This document shows positions 36,837 through 45,415 of a DNA stretch of 64,000 nt, piece by piece; positions within the stretch are counted from its first letter, which is position 1, and each line of letters starts with the position of its first letter. The DNA lies in contig DALS01000050.1 of NCBI GenBank assembly GCA_002499445.1, positions 42,049-106,048 on the forward strand. The letters run 5' to 3'. The notes under the pieces were generated by a model. It worked only from the letters and a program-made list of their open reading frames with translations, ran no database searches and was not told where the DNA came from. This DNA is from Methanosarcina sp. UBA293. Its GTDB lineage: Archaea; Halobacteriota; Methanosarcinia; Methanosarcinales; Methanosarcinaceae. The position numbers were made by a program, and so were the translations under genes.

Positions 36837-37269
36837 TTACATATAATTTATTCTCATTAAAAAATAAATAGAAATCATTGTAAGGTATCCACCGGCTACA
36901 TTAAGAGAATATGGAAGAACAATTTTAAATAAGAAAGTTATTATAGTTATAAAAAGCCACAGAACAAAGCCTATTAATGCGCTTTTCATACCGATAATAT
37001 CGCGATTTTTTTTCAATTCCATTTATATTCTTACTATATATTAAGTAGTGCCCAAAAACTAAAAAAAATAAGATAAGACCTGCTACAAGCCATTGATCTA
37101 TCTGACCCCAATATTGAGCCTTGATTATCTTGTTGCCATTTACAATAATCGTTTCTGAAAACAATAACATTTTTATTTTATCTATGAATATGAGCCAAAA
37201 ATAAAATAATAAAATTCCAAATAAAACTCCAACTACTTCCTGAGTTTTATTCTGAATTGAATATGTCAT
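36837..37269 (-). pseudogene. multi-span membrane protein split by an A-tract frameshift
   Basis: Two overlapping frames. The first (from ATG 37269) has TM segments VLFGILLFYFWLIFI and LVAGLILFFLVFGHYLI, then turns basic. The second (to TAA 36837) supplies ALIGFVLWLFITIITFLF and another TM segment. The frames meet at a run of eight A on the minus strand (37006-37013); losing one A fuses them into a ~144-aa four-TM protein. This could be mutation, phase variation or sequencing error. Family unknown. Confidence 0.55.
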
Positions 37270-37461
37270 ACAATAAAACCTCTCGAGCCTATCACAAAAC
37301 TCAAACTGTGTCTCCCGATTTTAAATTTCCAATAACTGATAGGGTTTCCGATTATAAAACACTGTTAGATTGTTAATTATGTTAAACACTTGTTTTGGGA
37401 TGAACTCTAAGTTAATAATCCGAATTAGAAAAAGCTCTAAAATAAAGAATGCAATAAGAAT

Positions 37462-38634
37462 TCAGACAATTAGGTATTTTCTGTCTTTGATTGGGGTTCT
37501 GCTATCAACACCAAGTATTCCAGCAATCTCGATGCCTTCACTTCCTATTTCTGCAAGCTGGGCATAGATCTCAGCCCTTGTTATATATTTTTCAGTCCGT
37601 GTGCCATCAGCTTCTTCCATTTTGATAATTATTTCCTCTTTATTGTGCCCTCTTGCTAAGCACTCCTGGATAATTACACCATACTGTTCGGCAATCACTT
37701 TCAGGCAATCGAAGATTTGGTTTGTGGAGACTGCATCCTCTTCATCAAGGAGGACTTGTGAAAGGGTATAAGTGTGAACATGTGTCTTGAGGTAAGCCTG
37801 AATTTTTTCAGGAATGCTTAACAGGCTTTTTATATCAATAAAAGGCTCAAGCGCTTTATCTGCGGTGATTTCCTTGTCGTCTTCGTATACAAAATACCTA
37901 TGTTCTCCGCCTTCTATCTTGAATTTCCGGTTTGATTTTTTGTTTTCAAGGACTATGCGCACGTTTTCCTGAGTGTCATATTCCAGGAAACTAATAAGGA
38001 ACTCGGAGAGATCCTGCATTTTTATTTTATCTTCTTTTCGCAGGATGCCTGCCCGCGTCCATCCTGGCAGGCTTAGATTTCCAAGCAGTTTTTCTACTGT
38101 CAGAGTCTCTTCTGTAAATCCTAGCTTGTAATGGTACTGCAAGCCTGAGACCCAACCATCCATTTCTCCTGAAATACCGCTTGAATTACTGGAAAGCTCG
38201 AGTCTCTTTTCAGCTCCATAAACTCCTGAGATTAAAAAACTGCTAAGAACTTCAAGTATCTCTTCTTCATAATTTTTATATTCATTAGGAGTTCTGTTTT
38301 CTATTTTTGTCCACTCGGTCTCAAGAGCTCCTCTCTTTCTCCTAAGATCCTCACTGCAGGTTTGCATGACTGCATTAGCACAGGGTACAACATCTTCAAT
38401 ATCAATTTCGTTTACTAATTTTCTAAGTAATACTTCAAGTCTCTCTTCGAAATAGTTCATTCCTTCTATTCTTTTCTTCAATTCCTGGAATGTTTCTTTG
38501 TGCCTACACTTTATCTCTATTATGGAATTTTCCAGAGGGATCACTCTAGAAGCTATATCTAAAAAAGTTTTCAGATCCTCAATGAAATCCAACTGTACAG
38601 GCAGTTCCGTAGAGTCCTGGTAAACATATTTCAT
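37462..38634 (-). CDS. conserved hypothetical protein, 390 aa
   Basis: I do not recognise the family. It is soluble and charged, with no signal peptide or TM segment. A helical, coiled-coil-like N-terminal half (residues ~50-150) is followed by a mixed region with ENKKSNRKFKIEGGEHRYFVYEDD and a C-terminal part rich in Glu/Ile with HNKEEIIIKMEEADGTRTEKYITRAEI. The Lys/Glu balance and codon use look like a genuine gene. Transcribed alone on the minus strand. Confidence 0.7.
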   Translation of the reverse strand: MKYVYQDSTELPVQLDFIEDLKTFLDIASRVIPLENSIIEIKCRHKETFQELKKRIEGMNYFEERLEVLLRKLVNEIDIEDVVPCANAVMQTCSEDLRRKRGALETEWTKIENRTPNEYKNYEEEILEVLSSFLISGVYGAEKRLELSSNSSGISGEMDGWVSGLQYHYKLGFTEETLTVEKLLGNLSLPGWTRAGILRKEDKIKMQDLSEFLISFLEYDTQENVRIVLENKKSNRKFKIEGGEHRYFVYEDDKEITADKALEPFIDIKSLLSIPEKIQAYLKTHVHTYTLSQVLLDEEDAVSTNQIFDCLKVIAEQYGVIIQECLARGHNKEEIIIKMEEADGTRTEKYITRAEIYAQLAEIGSEGIEIAGILGVDSRTPIKDRKYLIV

Positions 38635-38846
38635 AAAGGCACCCTGGATAACTTAACAACACTTCAAATATTCTCTATGACTTATAGCTATATAACATTT
38701 TATCCAGAAGCTTCTTTCAATATTCAAGAATTATTTAATAAGGAGTCTCTGATCTTATACGAACTCGTGTCTATAGACTACACAAACAAATGTTTCAGAC
38801 CAATATTTTCTTTAAAATGGCCTAGAAGACTAGGCCATTTTATAAT

Positions 38847-39800
38847 TTAAAGAAGAATTTCCCGGACAGGGCTCAGAATCTCATTTATATATTTTGCGGC
38901 TGAATTTTTCAGGTCCAGGGGATGGACACTTTCTGCTATAAAGGCACTTTCCATTTCTTCGTAATTGTTATAAGATAAATTCCCACCGAACTTTTCAGGT
39001 CTCTCTATGATAACAGTTTCGTATCTGGGGAATATATGGTAACGGAAAAGGGCCAGAATCGGGTTTTCTTCAGTATCTCCTATCTTGCAGTAGGCTTTCT
39101 TAAACTTTCTATAAATTTCTTCTTCCGTATCATCCACTGATATGAAGTTATCCTTTGAGGAAGCCATCTTGGTTCCATCTAATCCGAGGAGGATTGGAGT
39201 ATGAATGCAGATAGGTGTTTCGAATCCAAGACTCTTTAAGTTTTCACGGGCAAGCATATGGATTTTCCTCTGGTCAATGCCTCCAACTGCGATATCGACT
39301 CCAAGCATAACGATATCAATAGCCTGCATTAGTGGATAAACCATTTGGGAAACGGTTGGGTCATCCATAGCACGCCCGACTTCATCCATACTCCTGCGTG
39401 CCCTGTTAAGTGTTACTGCCCTTGAAAGTTTGAGAACATTTAGCATGTACTCTGCTCCAAGCTGATATTCAGACCCGTAAACGAAATTTGTTTTTTCTTC
39501 ATCAAGCCCAAGGGCAATAAAGCAGCGCCTGTTATAATCCGCAATTTTTCGGACTTCTTCAAGCGTGCCCTTCTTATTGAGATAAGCATGTACATCCGCA
39601 AGCAGGACAGTAATTTCAAATCCGGCTTTTTGCAAATCAATCAGCTTATTAACTGTAAGAACATGCCCCATATGGATTTTTCCACTTGGTTCATATCCTA
39701 CATAGGCGCGAGGGGCTTCTTTTTTATTAAGGAGTTCTTCAAGTTCGCCTTCAGTTACAATTTCTTGAACATTTCTTTTTATAAGTTCGAGTCTGTCCAT
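38847..39800 (-). CDS. tyrS: tyrosyl-tRNA synthetase (archaeal)
   Basis: The 317-aa class I synthetase has YEPSGKIHMGH (HIGH-type), YGSEYQLGAEYMLNVLKL, VGGIDQRKIHMLARE and GTKMASSKDNF (KMSKS-type). This is the short archaeal/eukaryotic form without a bacterial C-terminal S4 domain. Its ATG lies 5 bp after the thg1 stop. Confidence 0.96.
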   Translation of the reverse strand: MDRLELIKRNVQEIVTEGELEELLNKKEAPRAYVGYEPSGKIHMGHVLTVNKLIDLQKAGFEITVLLADVHAYLNKKGTLEEVRKIADYNRRCFIALGLDEEKTNFVYGSEYQLGAEYMLNVLKLSRAVTLNRARRSMDEVGRAMDDPTVSQMVYPLMQAIDIVMLGVDIAVGGIDQRKIHMLARENLKSLGFETPICIHTPILLGLDGTKMASSKDNFISVDDTEEEIYRKFKKAYCKIGDTEENPILALFRYHIFPRYETVIIERPEKFGGNLSYNNYEEMESAFIAESVHPLDLKNSAAKYINEILSPVREILL

Positions 39801-39805
39801 TGCTT

Positions 39806-40570
39806 CTACATTCCTTTTGTTTTCATATCCTCAAAATCCGAATCCCTATTAATAAGTTTCTCTAAAAACACAATGCCTTCTTCGGATTTAAAATTGGGGA
39901 CTTCCCAATTCTGAACGACCTTTCTGCGCAGAGATTTCATCTCTTTACCAAGTACGGGATTAAAACCAGAAATTTCGTATTCCTCTTTAGAAATAATAAC
40001 TCCTCTCCTTTGCCAGGCAGGAAGCGTTGCAAGATTTATCCCCCTCGAAAAAAGCATTTCATGGATCTCCCATTCTTTTCTTCCTTTAAGGTATTTCGAA
40101 GCTTCGGTCTTATCCATACCCTCCCCCCTCAAGGTATAATATCCCCAACCTGCCACGAAATTGCGCCAGGCTTCAAGTTGCCTCCAGTGAAAATACGCAG
40201 GAATTTCTTCTTTTTGAAGGACTATTATTCTGGAGTCAAAAGCTACAGGCTCTTCAAGCTGCAGGTTTATAGTAAATGCGCTCCCCAGAAAGCTTGCCAC
40301 GATAGAGTCGATTTTTTCTACTCTACCCTCAAAGGGAAGTTCAGTAAAAAGAAAACTTATTTCATCCGAAAAAGTATAGGCAAAGAGGGGGCCTAAACCA
40401 CTTTTCTTAATAAAAAGTTCAGCAGCATCCGCCATCGCCCTGGCGAAGGTTTGGTCATAGGGTTTTCTAAAGCCTGGGTCCGAAAGCGTATTTTTAAAAT
40501 TCCTGCCGTCCGCGCGCACAACCACTGGAGGGATACAGCGCATCTCAGCGTAAATTTCCCGCTTTTTCAT
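39806..40570 (-). CDS. thg1: tRNA(His) guanylyltransferase (Thg1-like)
   Basis: A 3'-5' nucleotidyltransferase that adds or repairs G-1 of tRNA-His. 254 aa; VVVRADGRNFKNTL carries the metal-binding Asp, and YTFSDEISFLF the second Asp/Ser-Asp-Glu motif. In at least one Methanosarcina, thg1 contains an in-frame UAG read as pyrrolysine; this copy is open throughout, but its stop codon is TAG. Read-through would add only nine residues before TAA and run into the tyrS start. Confidence 0.93.
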   Translation of the reverse strand: MKKREIYAEMRCIPPVVVRADGRNFKNTLSDPGFRKPYDQTFARAMADAAELFIKKSGLGPLFAYTFSDEISFLFTELPFEGRVEKIDSIVASFLGSAFTINLQLEEPVAFDSRIIVLQKEEIPAYFHWRQLEAWRNFVAGWGYYTLRGEGMDKTEASKYLKGRKEWEIHEMLFSRGINLATLPAWQRRGVIISKEEYEISGFNPVLGKEMKSLRRKVVQNWEVPNFKSEEGIVFLEKLINRDSDFEDMKTKGM

Positions 40571-40588
40571 ATACCTTTTAAAATTTAT

Positions 40589-40846
40589 TTAATCTTCTTT
40601 TCGCTTCTTATATCTCTGGATAACATCTCTTACTATAATAATGTCCGCTGCCGTTATAACCCATCGGTAGGGAATAATTACGCCTCTGCTAGTCAGATCA
40701 AAAAGTTCTCTGTTGATGTCCGAAATAGCAAGCCCAGTAACTTTTTGCTCCTCTATATCAATTACGAAGTCCTGCAACTTCCCTACATAAACACCTGTGT
40801 TTGTGTACACATTTAAACCAAAAAGTGATGTAAGTTCTGCGCGCAT
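40589..40846 (-). CDS. PRC-barrel domain protein
   Basis: The 85-aa protein is a single PRC-barrel: LFGLNVYTNTGVYVGKLQDFVID...ISDINRELFDLTSRGVIIPYRWVITAADIIIV. Small stand-alone PRC-barrel proteins are common in archaea (proposed roles in RNA processing or as CdvA-like or CdpB-like adaptors). No specific role can be assigned. It lies 18 bp upstream of thg1 and is probably cotranscribed with thg1-tyrS. Confidence 0.88.
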   Translation of the reverse strand: MRAELTSLFGLNVYTNTGVYVGKLQDFVIDIEEQKVTGLAISDINRELFDLTSRGVIIPYRWVITAADIIIVRDVIQRYKKRKED

Positions 40847-41284
40847 TATATCCCTGCTTTCTAAATTAATTTAAATCTTTCTCCTAACCTTATAGGAAAA
40901 ACATACTTATATATCTTACAGTTTTTCAGACTTTATAGACTAAAGTTTTTATTTTCATTTTGAAGTATAGCCTAATTTTTTCAGTCAATATTTATAATAT
41001 GTAGTCTTATTATAATCTAGCGAGAGACAAAAAGCTTTAGCTTTATTAAATTCGTTATCCAGCGTTTGAATGAAGAAGAGTAGCTTTAGTTCTATTAAAC
41101 CGCTTTTTCTAGTTCACCGGCAAATCTTAGTTTATATATTAGGGAGTTTTAGACTTTATACAAGTTTCTTTTTACTATAGTTTACTTATCTTTTGTTTGC
41201 TTATCTTTTGTTTGCTTATCTTTTGTTTGTTTATCTTTTAACCTCAGTTTTTTCATTATTCAAGTCTGTCCTTTTATTGTCCTT
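40847..41284. other. intergenic region downstream of mdh, with a short tandem repeat
   Basis: Holds the promoter region of the PRC-thg1-tyrS group and the 3' side of mdh. Within it, 41186-41240 carries 15-bp tandem units 'ttatcttttgtttgc' (41186, 41201, 41216, partial at 41231), placed just after the mdh stop on the minus strand. No gene seen. Confidence 0.7.
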
Positions 41285-42208
41285 TTATACCTCTAGCTGG
41301 GAAATCACCTTTCGGATAGTTTCTGAGGATTTCCTCAGGATCTCATATTGGCTTTCATCGAGTTTGAGTTCAAGAATTTCTTCAACTCCAGTTGCCCCAA
41401 GCTTCACAGGCACACCAAAATAAATGCCTTCCTGACCGTATTGTCCCTCCAGATAAGCCGATGCAGGCAATATTCTCTTTGAGTCTTTAATCACAGCTTC
41501 TGCCATTGAGACGATAGCTGCTGAAGGGGCATAAAAGGCGCTGCCCTGTTTAAGGAGGTCTACAATCTCAGCTCCTCCATTTACTGTCCTCTCTACCAGT
41601 CTGGTAATCCTATCATCCGGAAGCAGGTCTGTTAATGGAATTCCTGATACGGTTGTATACTGGGGGAGAGGTACCATGAGATCTCCGTGTCCACCTATAA
41701 CCATCGCCTGCACGTCTTTTCTCGAGCATTTCAGTTCTTCTGCAATAAAGCTTGCAAAACGTCCCGAATCCAGAACTCCGCTCATCCCGAAGACTTTCTT
41801 TGTCTCAAAGCCTGTAGCTCTCATAGTTACATAGGTGATAATGTCGAGTGGATTTGTGACACTAATTACTATGGATTCTGGGGCATACTTTGCAATATTC
41901 CTGGAAGCCTCTGTTATTATTTTGGAATTTGTTTTGATCAAATCTTCCCGACTCATACCGGGTTTTCTTGCAATCCCAGCTGTAATAATTACAAGATCAG
42001 AGTCTGCTATATCAGCATAATCATTAGTTCCAATTATATGTGTGTCATAACCCTTTATTGCGCCTGCTTGCATAAGATCGAGGGCCTTGCCTTGGGGTAG
42101 TCCTTCTACAATATCTGTCATGACGATTTCGCCAAGTTCAAGTTCAGCTAGCCGCTGGACTGTAGTCGCCCCTACATTTCCTGCACCAATCACGGAAATT
42201 TTAGTCAT
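41285..42208 (-). CDS. mdh: malate dehydrogenase (LDH-like)
   Basis: The 307-aa NAD(P)-dependent malate/oxaloacetate enzyme has GAGNVGATTVQRL, an acidic residue (DIVEG) at the end of beta-2 that suggests NAD preference, the substrate-binding RKPGMSREDL loop, TNPLDIITY and the catalytic His in GGHGDLMVPL. The start at ATG 42208 has AGGTG 8 nt upstream; an ORF extension to 42232 does not. It is divergent from the nuclease gene. Confidence 0.95.
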   Translation of the reverse strand: MTKISVIGAGNVGATTVQRLAELELGEIVMTDIVEGLPQGKALDLMQAGAIKGYDTHIIGTNDYADIADSDLVIITAGIARKPGMSREDLIKTNSKIITEASRNIAKYAPESIVISVTNPLDIITYVTMRATGFETKKVFGMSGVLDSGRFASFIAEELKCSRKDVQAMVIGGHGDLMVPLPQYTTVSGIPLTDLLPDDRITRLVERTVNGGAEIVDLLKQGSAFYAPSAAIVSMAEAVIKDSKRILPASAYLEGQYGQEGIYFGVPVKLGATGVEEILELKLDESQYEILRKSSETIRKVISQLEV

Positions 42209-42452
42209 TAACTGTACACCTGCATTAAACAATTTATTTTAGGATAACTTTTAAACTTTCAACTTTAATAATTTGTGCTGTAACGTGCTCTTTATCATAG
42301 ACAAGCTATTATCTTTATATTTGTCTGTCCTCGTATATCTTTATAATATTTCTTTCCATTGAGTTTTTATATTTATTGTTTTTCTTAAGAAGACTTTCAC
42401 ATTTCATGCAACATTTTTATTAAACATTACCTCTAAATAGTCCAGAGGAAAC

Positions 42453-43202
42453 ATGCTGAATAATACATACATTCATATCCCAGGCATAGGGAAAGGCCTT
42501 GAAAAGAAAATCTGGGCTCAAGGAATACAAACATGGGAAGAATTTCTCGAGATGGAAGACAGGGTCGCTATACCTTCATCACGAAAAGCCAGAATTTGTG
42601 TTGAGGTAAGAATATCTTCTAAACACCTGGCAGCGAAAGATCACTGTTTTTTTTCGCAATGCCTTCCTTCTGCGGAACATTGGAGAGCATATTCCTCATT
42701 TTCCGATTCCGCTGCATTTGTAGATATCGAAACAACGGGACTTTCTAAGTCCCGGGACGAAATAACTGTTGTGGGTATTTACGACGGAAAAGAATCAAAG
42801 ACTTATGTAAAAGATATTAACCTTGATGACGTCGTAGAAGAACTTTCAAAGTACAGGTTACTTGTATCCTTCAACGGTGCTCGTTTTGATTTACCTTTCA
42901 TAAAATCCGAATTTCCTGAAATTGAGTTCAATCAGCTCCACATTGACCTCATGTATCCTTTAAGGCGAATTGGATACAGTGGAGGTCTAAAAAACATCGA
43001 GAAGTTACTTGGAATCTCCCGAGGTGATGATACCAAAGGTTTGACTGGGTTTGATGCGGTAAGACTTTGGAAACAATATGAAAGAGGAAATCAGGAATCT
43101 CTGGAAAAACTTATAAAGTACAACAGAGAGGATATAGTTAATTTGAAAACTATTGTAGAGCTTACCTACCCTAAAATGGTTGAAAAAACTCTCAAGGCCT
43201 AA
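42453..43202 (+). CDS. ribonuclease H-like / YprB-type exonuclease domain protein
   Basis: 249 aa. Residues ~85-240 form a DEDD-type exonuclease fold (COG3359, RNase_H_2): the first acidic pair is in VDIETTGLSKS, the second motif is FNGARFDLPFI and the third is YNREDIVNL. The N-terminal ~80 residues (IHIPGIGKGLEKKIWAQGI) resemble a helix-hairpin-helix-type nucleic-acid-binding element. It likely trims or degrades nucleic acid; the substrate is unknown. Confidence 0.85.
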   Translation: MLNNTYIHIPGIGKGLEKKIWAQGIQTWEEFLEMEDRVAIPSSRKARICVEVRISSKHLAAKDHCFFSQCLPSAEHWRAYSSFSDSAAFVDIETTGLSKSRDEITVVGIYDGKESKTYVKDINLDDVVEELSKYRLLVSFNGARFDLPFIKSEFPEIEFNQLHIDLMYPLRRIGYSGGLKNIEKLLGISRGDDTKGLTGFDAVRLWKQYERGNQESLEKLIKYNREDIVNLKTIVELTYPKMVEKTLKA

Positions 43203-43474
43203 GTGGTAAAAACTCCAGATTCGGATTTGCAAAAAGCAAACATCAGGCAGCAAATAATGCTTTTCGTCAGTTCATTTATATACTTATACTACAGCTTTTA
43301 ATAGTCAACCCTGTTAATGTTTTGGTAGATATGTATGGCATCTCTTGGTTGCAATTCGATTAATAGTATACTCTTGCTTACAATTTAAATAATAAAATAT
43401 CTTGTTTGTAATTTAAATAATTCTTGTTTGTAATTTAAACAATATTTGTGTGCTCTGATAGGAAAGGGGTATTA

Positions 43475-44239
43475 ATGGAAGTAACGCTGAAGTTCGGGGA
43501 TAAAGTCACCATAGCAGATGTGAGGAAACTCCATGATATGGAAGATGTAATGTTTGATAAGGAATGGTTCGAAGAAACAGAGGTAAGAGATCAAGACGTA
43601 TACTACATGTTCCGCGATCTTGTGAAAAATGACTCTGACCTTGAAACAATTAAAGCTCATCACTTAAGGTATGACATTACTATAATTCCTTCAGGGATGC
43701 TTGGATCTGAATATATTAAAACTGTGGGTCACTACCATCCTCGTGTTCCAGGAACAGATACTTCCTATCCTGAGATTTATCAGGTACTTGAAGGTTCGGC
43801 TACCTATCTCCTGCAAAAGGTAAAAAATGGAGAGGAGGATCTTGTTCTGGATGTTGTAGTCATTACAGCGAAAAAAGGAGATTTAGTGCTTGTTCCTCCT
43901 GGGTATGGGCATGTAACCATAAACGCTTCCAATAAATCTCTTGAAATGGCGAACTGGGTTTGTCGTGATTTTAACTCGGTCTATGAACCTATAAAAAGAC
44001 TTTCAGGTGCCTCTTACTTTCTTCTTAAAGACGGTTTTGTCAAAAACCCCCTTTACAGGAATATCCCGCCTATCCGTCATCTTAAACCTCTAGCACACGG
44101 TGAGCTAGGGCTAAATTCTGGAGAAGACATGTATGAGCTTATACATAAGCCTGAAAAACTCAGATTTTTGACAGCTCCACAAGATTTTGCAGGGTTCTTA
44201 ACAGGAGTGCTAGAAGAATCAAGTTATTCCCCAGCTTAA
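43475..44239 (+). CDS. pgi: glucose-6-phosphate isomerase, archaeal cupin type
   Basis: A metal-dependent cupin isomerase of (gluco)neogenesis, unrelated to classical PGI. 254 aa; cupin motif 1 is GHYHPRVPGTDTSYPEIYQVLEG (His-His-Glu metal ligands) and motif 2 is VPPGYGHVTIN. The ATG at 43475 has AGGGGT 6 nt upstream; the nine-codon N-terminal extension of the ORF lacks this. The hemin-free, Fe-type active site is inferred from the family. Confidence 0.94.
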   Translation: MEVTLKFGDKVTIADVRKLHDMEDVMFDKEWFEETEVRDQDVYYMFRDLVKNDSDLETIKAHHLRYDITIIPSGMLGSEYIKTVGHYHPRVPGTDTSYPEIYQVLEGSATYLLQKVKNGEEDLVLDVVVITAKKGDLVLVPPGYGHVTINASNKSLEMANWVCRDFNSVYEPIKRLSGASYFLLKDGFVKNPLYRNIPPIRHLKPLAHGELGLNSGEDMYELIHKPEKLRFLTAPQDFAGFLTGVLEESSYSPA

Positions 44240-44364
44240 AAGAGCCTTATTAAACAAACTATACCTTTTATTTTCTCTATCCTTGCAGCTATCTCAGAAT
44301 AACCTTAATTTTAACTATCTTTTTATCTTTCCTGTACCAAGGTAGAACCACCAAGCTGGAACCC

Positions 44365-44395
44365 AATCTTTGGAGCGAGCGAGAGCTCAAAGATT
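44365..44395. other. hairpin in the pgi-nrpRII intergenic region
   Basis: 'aatctttggagc' pairs with 'gctcaaagatt' (11 bp with one bulged G) around a loop of about 8 nt. It lies 125 bp after pgi and 120 bp before nrpRII. It is followed by a weak T-tract only, so its role is unclear. Confidence 0.45.
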
Positions 44396-44517
44396 AAGGT
44401 AACAAAACAAAATAAGCAATGAAGACAAAGAATAGCAATCAAGTCTTGAAACTTGTTGCGGTAAACAATACATAACTTATAATAGGTATAAATTCCTTCA
44501 ATTACTGGAGGTTTGAG

Positions 44518-45276
44518 ATGCAAAAAAATGGTTACCGTATCCAATTTACATCATCCAGAATAAAGGATTTAATGTACAGGACCACATTTGATCCTAAGAA
44601 AATGGATGGAGATGTCATACTTAATCTCTCACTTATTGATAAAAAAGATCTGGATGACGTGCTTGGAATCTTCAAAATGGTAATTTCAAGTGGGCTTTCG
44701 GTAACTCCGTATGTTAAGATAGTTTCCGAAGGAGAATCTATAGGGAATCTGACTATTGAAAAAGGAAAAGTAGGCATAGGGACAGTTTGCAGCATTACGA
44801 TTGACGGCGTATTGCTTAAGGCAGGAATTCCTATAAACCCCAAGCTTGGAGGAGTTGTTCAGATCCGAAATGGAATTCCGGTACGTTTTACTGATGTTCT
44901 GACCTATGTAAGTACAACAGTAGATCCGCTTGAAATTCTGATGTCACAGGGTATTACTTCTGTATCGGAAATGCTCAGAACAGGCTCTGGTAAAATTCTT
45001 GCAAATCTAAGGGAGGCTCCTATGGTTGCAAGAGACCAAATTGAAAGCTGCCTTTCTGACCTTCTGGATGCAGGCTTCAGTGGAATCCTTGAAGTCGGAG
45101 AACCCAATACCCGAGTTCTGGATGTTCCTATCGAGAGAGATCATCTTGGAATAGTTGTTATAGGAGGAACAAACCCTATGGCTGTTGTGCAGGAATACGG
45201 GATTGCTATAGATACCAGTGCAATGTCAAGATTAATTTCGTTTAAAGAAATGAGCAGGATTGAAGATCTGGTTTAA
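44518..45276 (+). CDS. nrpRII: nitrogen regulatory co-repressor NrpRII (NrpR domain without HTH)
   Basis: 252 aa consisting of a single NrpR regulatory (DUF128) domain: VGIGTVCSITIDGVLLKAGIPINPKLGGVVQI and VVIGGTNPMAVVQEYGI are its hallmarks. There is no DNA-binding HTH at the N-terminus. In Methanosarcina the repressor is split into NrpRI (HTH plus NrpR) and NrpRII (NrpR only), which bridges NrpRI to the general transcription factors and responds to 2-oxoglutarate. The start has GGAGG 6 nt upstream. NrpRI is not in this window. Confidence 0.88.
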   Translation: MQKNGYRIQFTSSRIKDLMYRTTFDPKKMDGDVILNLSLIDKKDLDDVLGIFKMVISSGLSVTPYVKIVSEGESIGNLTIEKGKVGIGTVCSITIDGVLLKAGIPINPKLGGVVQIRNGIPVRFTDVLTYVSTTVDPLEILMSQGITSVSEMLRTGSGKILANLREAPMVARDQIESCLSDLLDAGFSGILEVGEPNTRVLDVPIERDHLGIVVIGGTNPMAVVQEYGIAIDTSAMSRLISFKEMSRIEDLV

Positions 45277-45332
45277 GGCTCAATGTAAATCTCATTTCCA
45301 ATAGTACATTTCATTCTCAAAGTCTATTTGTT

Positions 45333-45383
45333 CTATTCAATTCTTTATTTGCTATTCAATTCTTTATTTACTATTCAATTCAC
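45333..45383. repeat. 19-bp tandem repeat between convergent genes
   Basis: Units 'ctattcaattctttatttg' at 45333-45351, 45352-45370 and a partial at 45371. They lie between the convergent stops of nrpRII and recJ. T-rich on the + strand, so they could double as terminator for nrpRII. Confidence 0.75.
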
Positions 45384-45415
45384 TTTTTCAGAGCTACTTC
45401 CTAAGGCTTGCTTCT

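Noticed and set aside
39786..39805. Pyrrolysine read-through of the thg1 TAG as a real extension
   Set aside because: The extension is only nine residues, overlaps the tyrS start and its ribosome-binding region, and the 254-aa protein already has the full family length.
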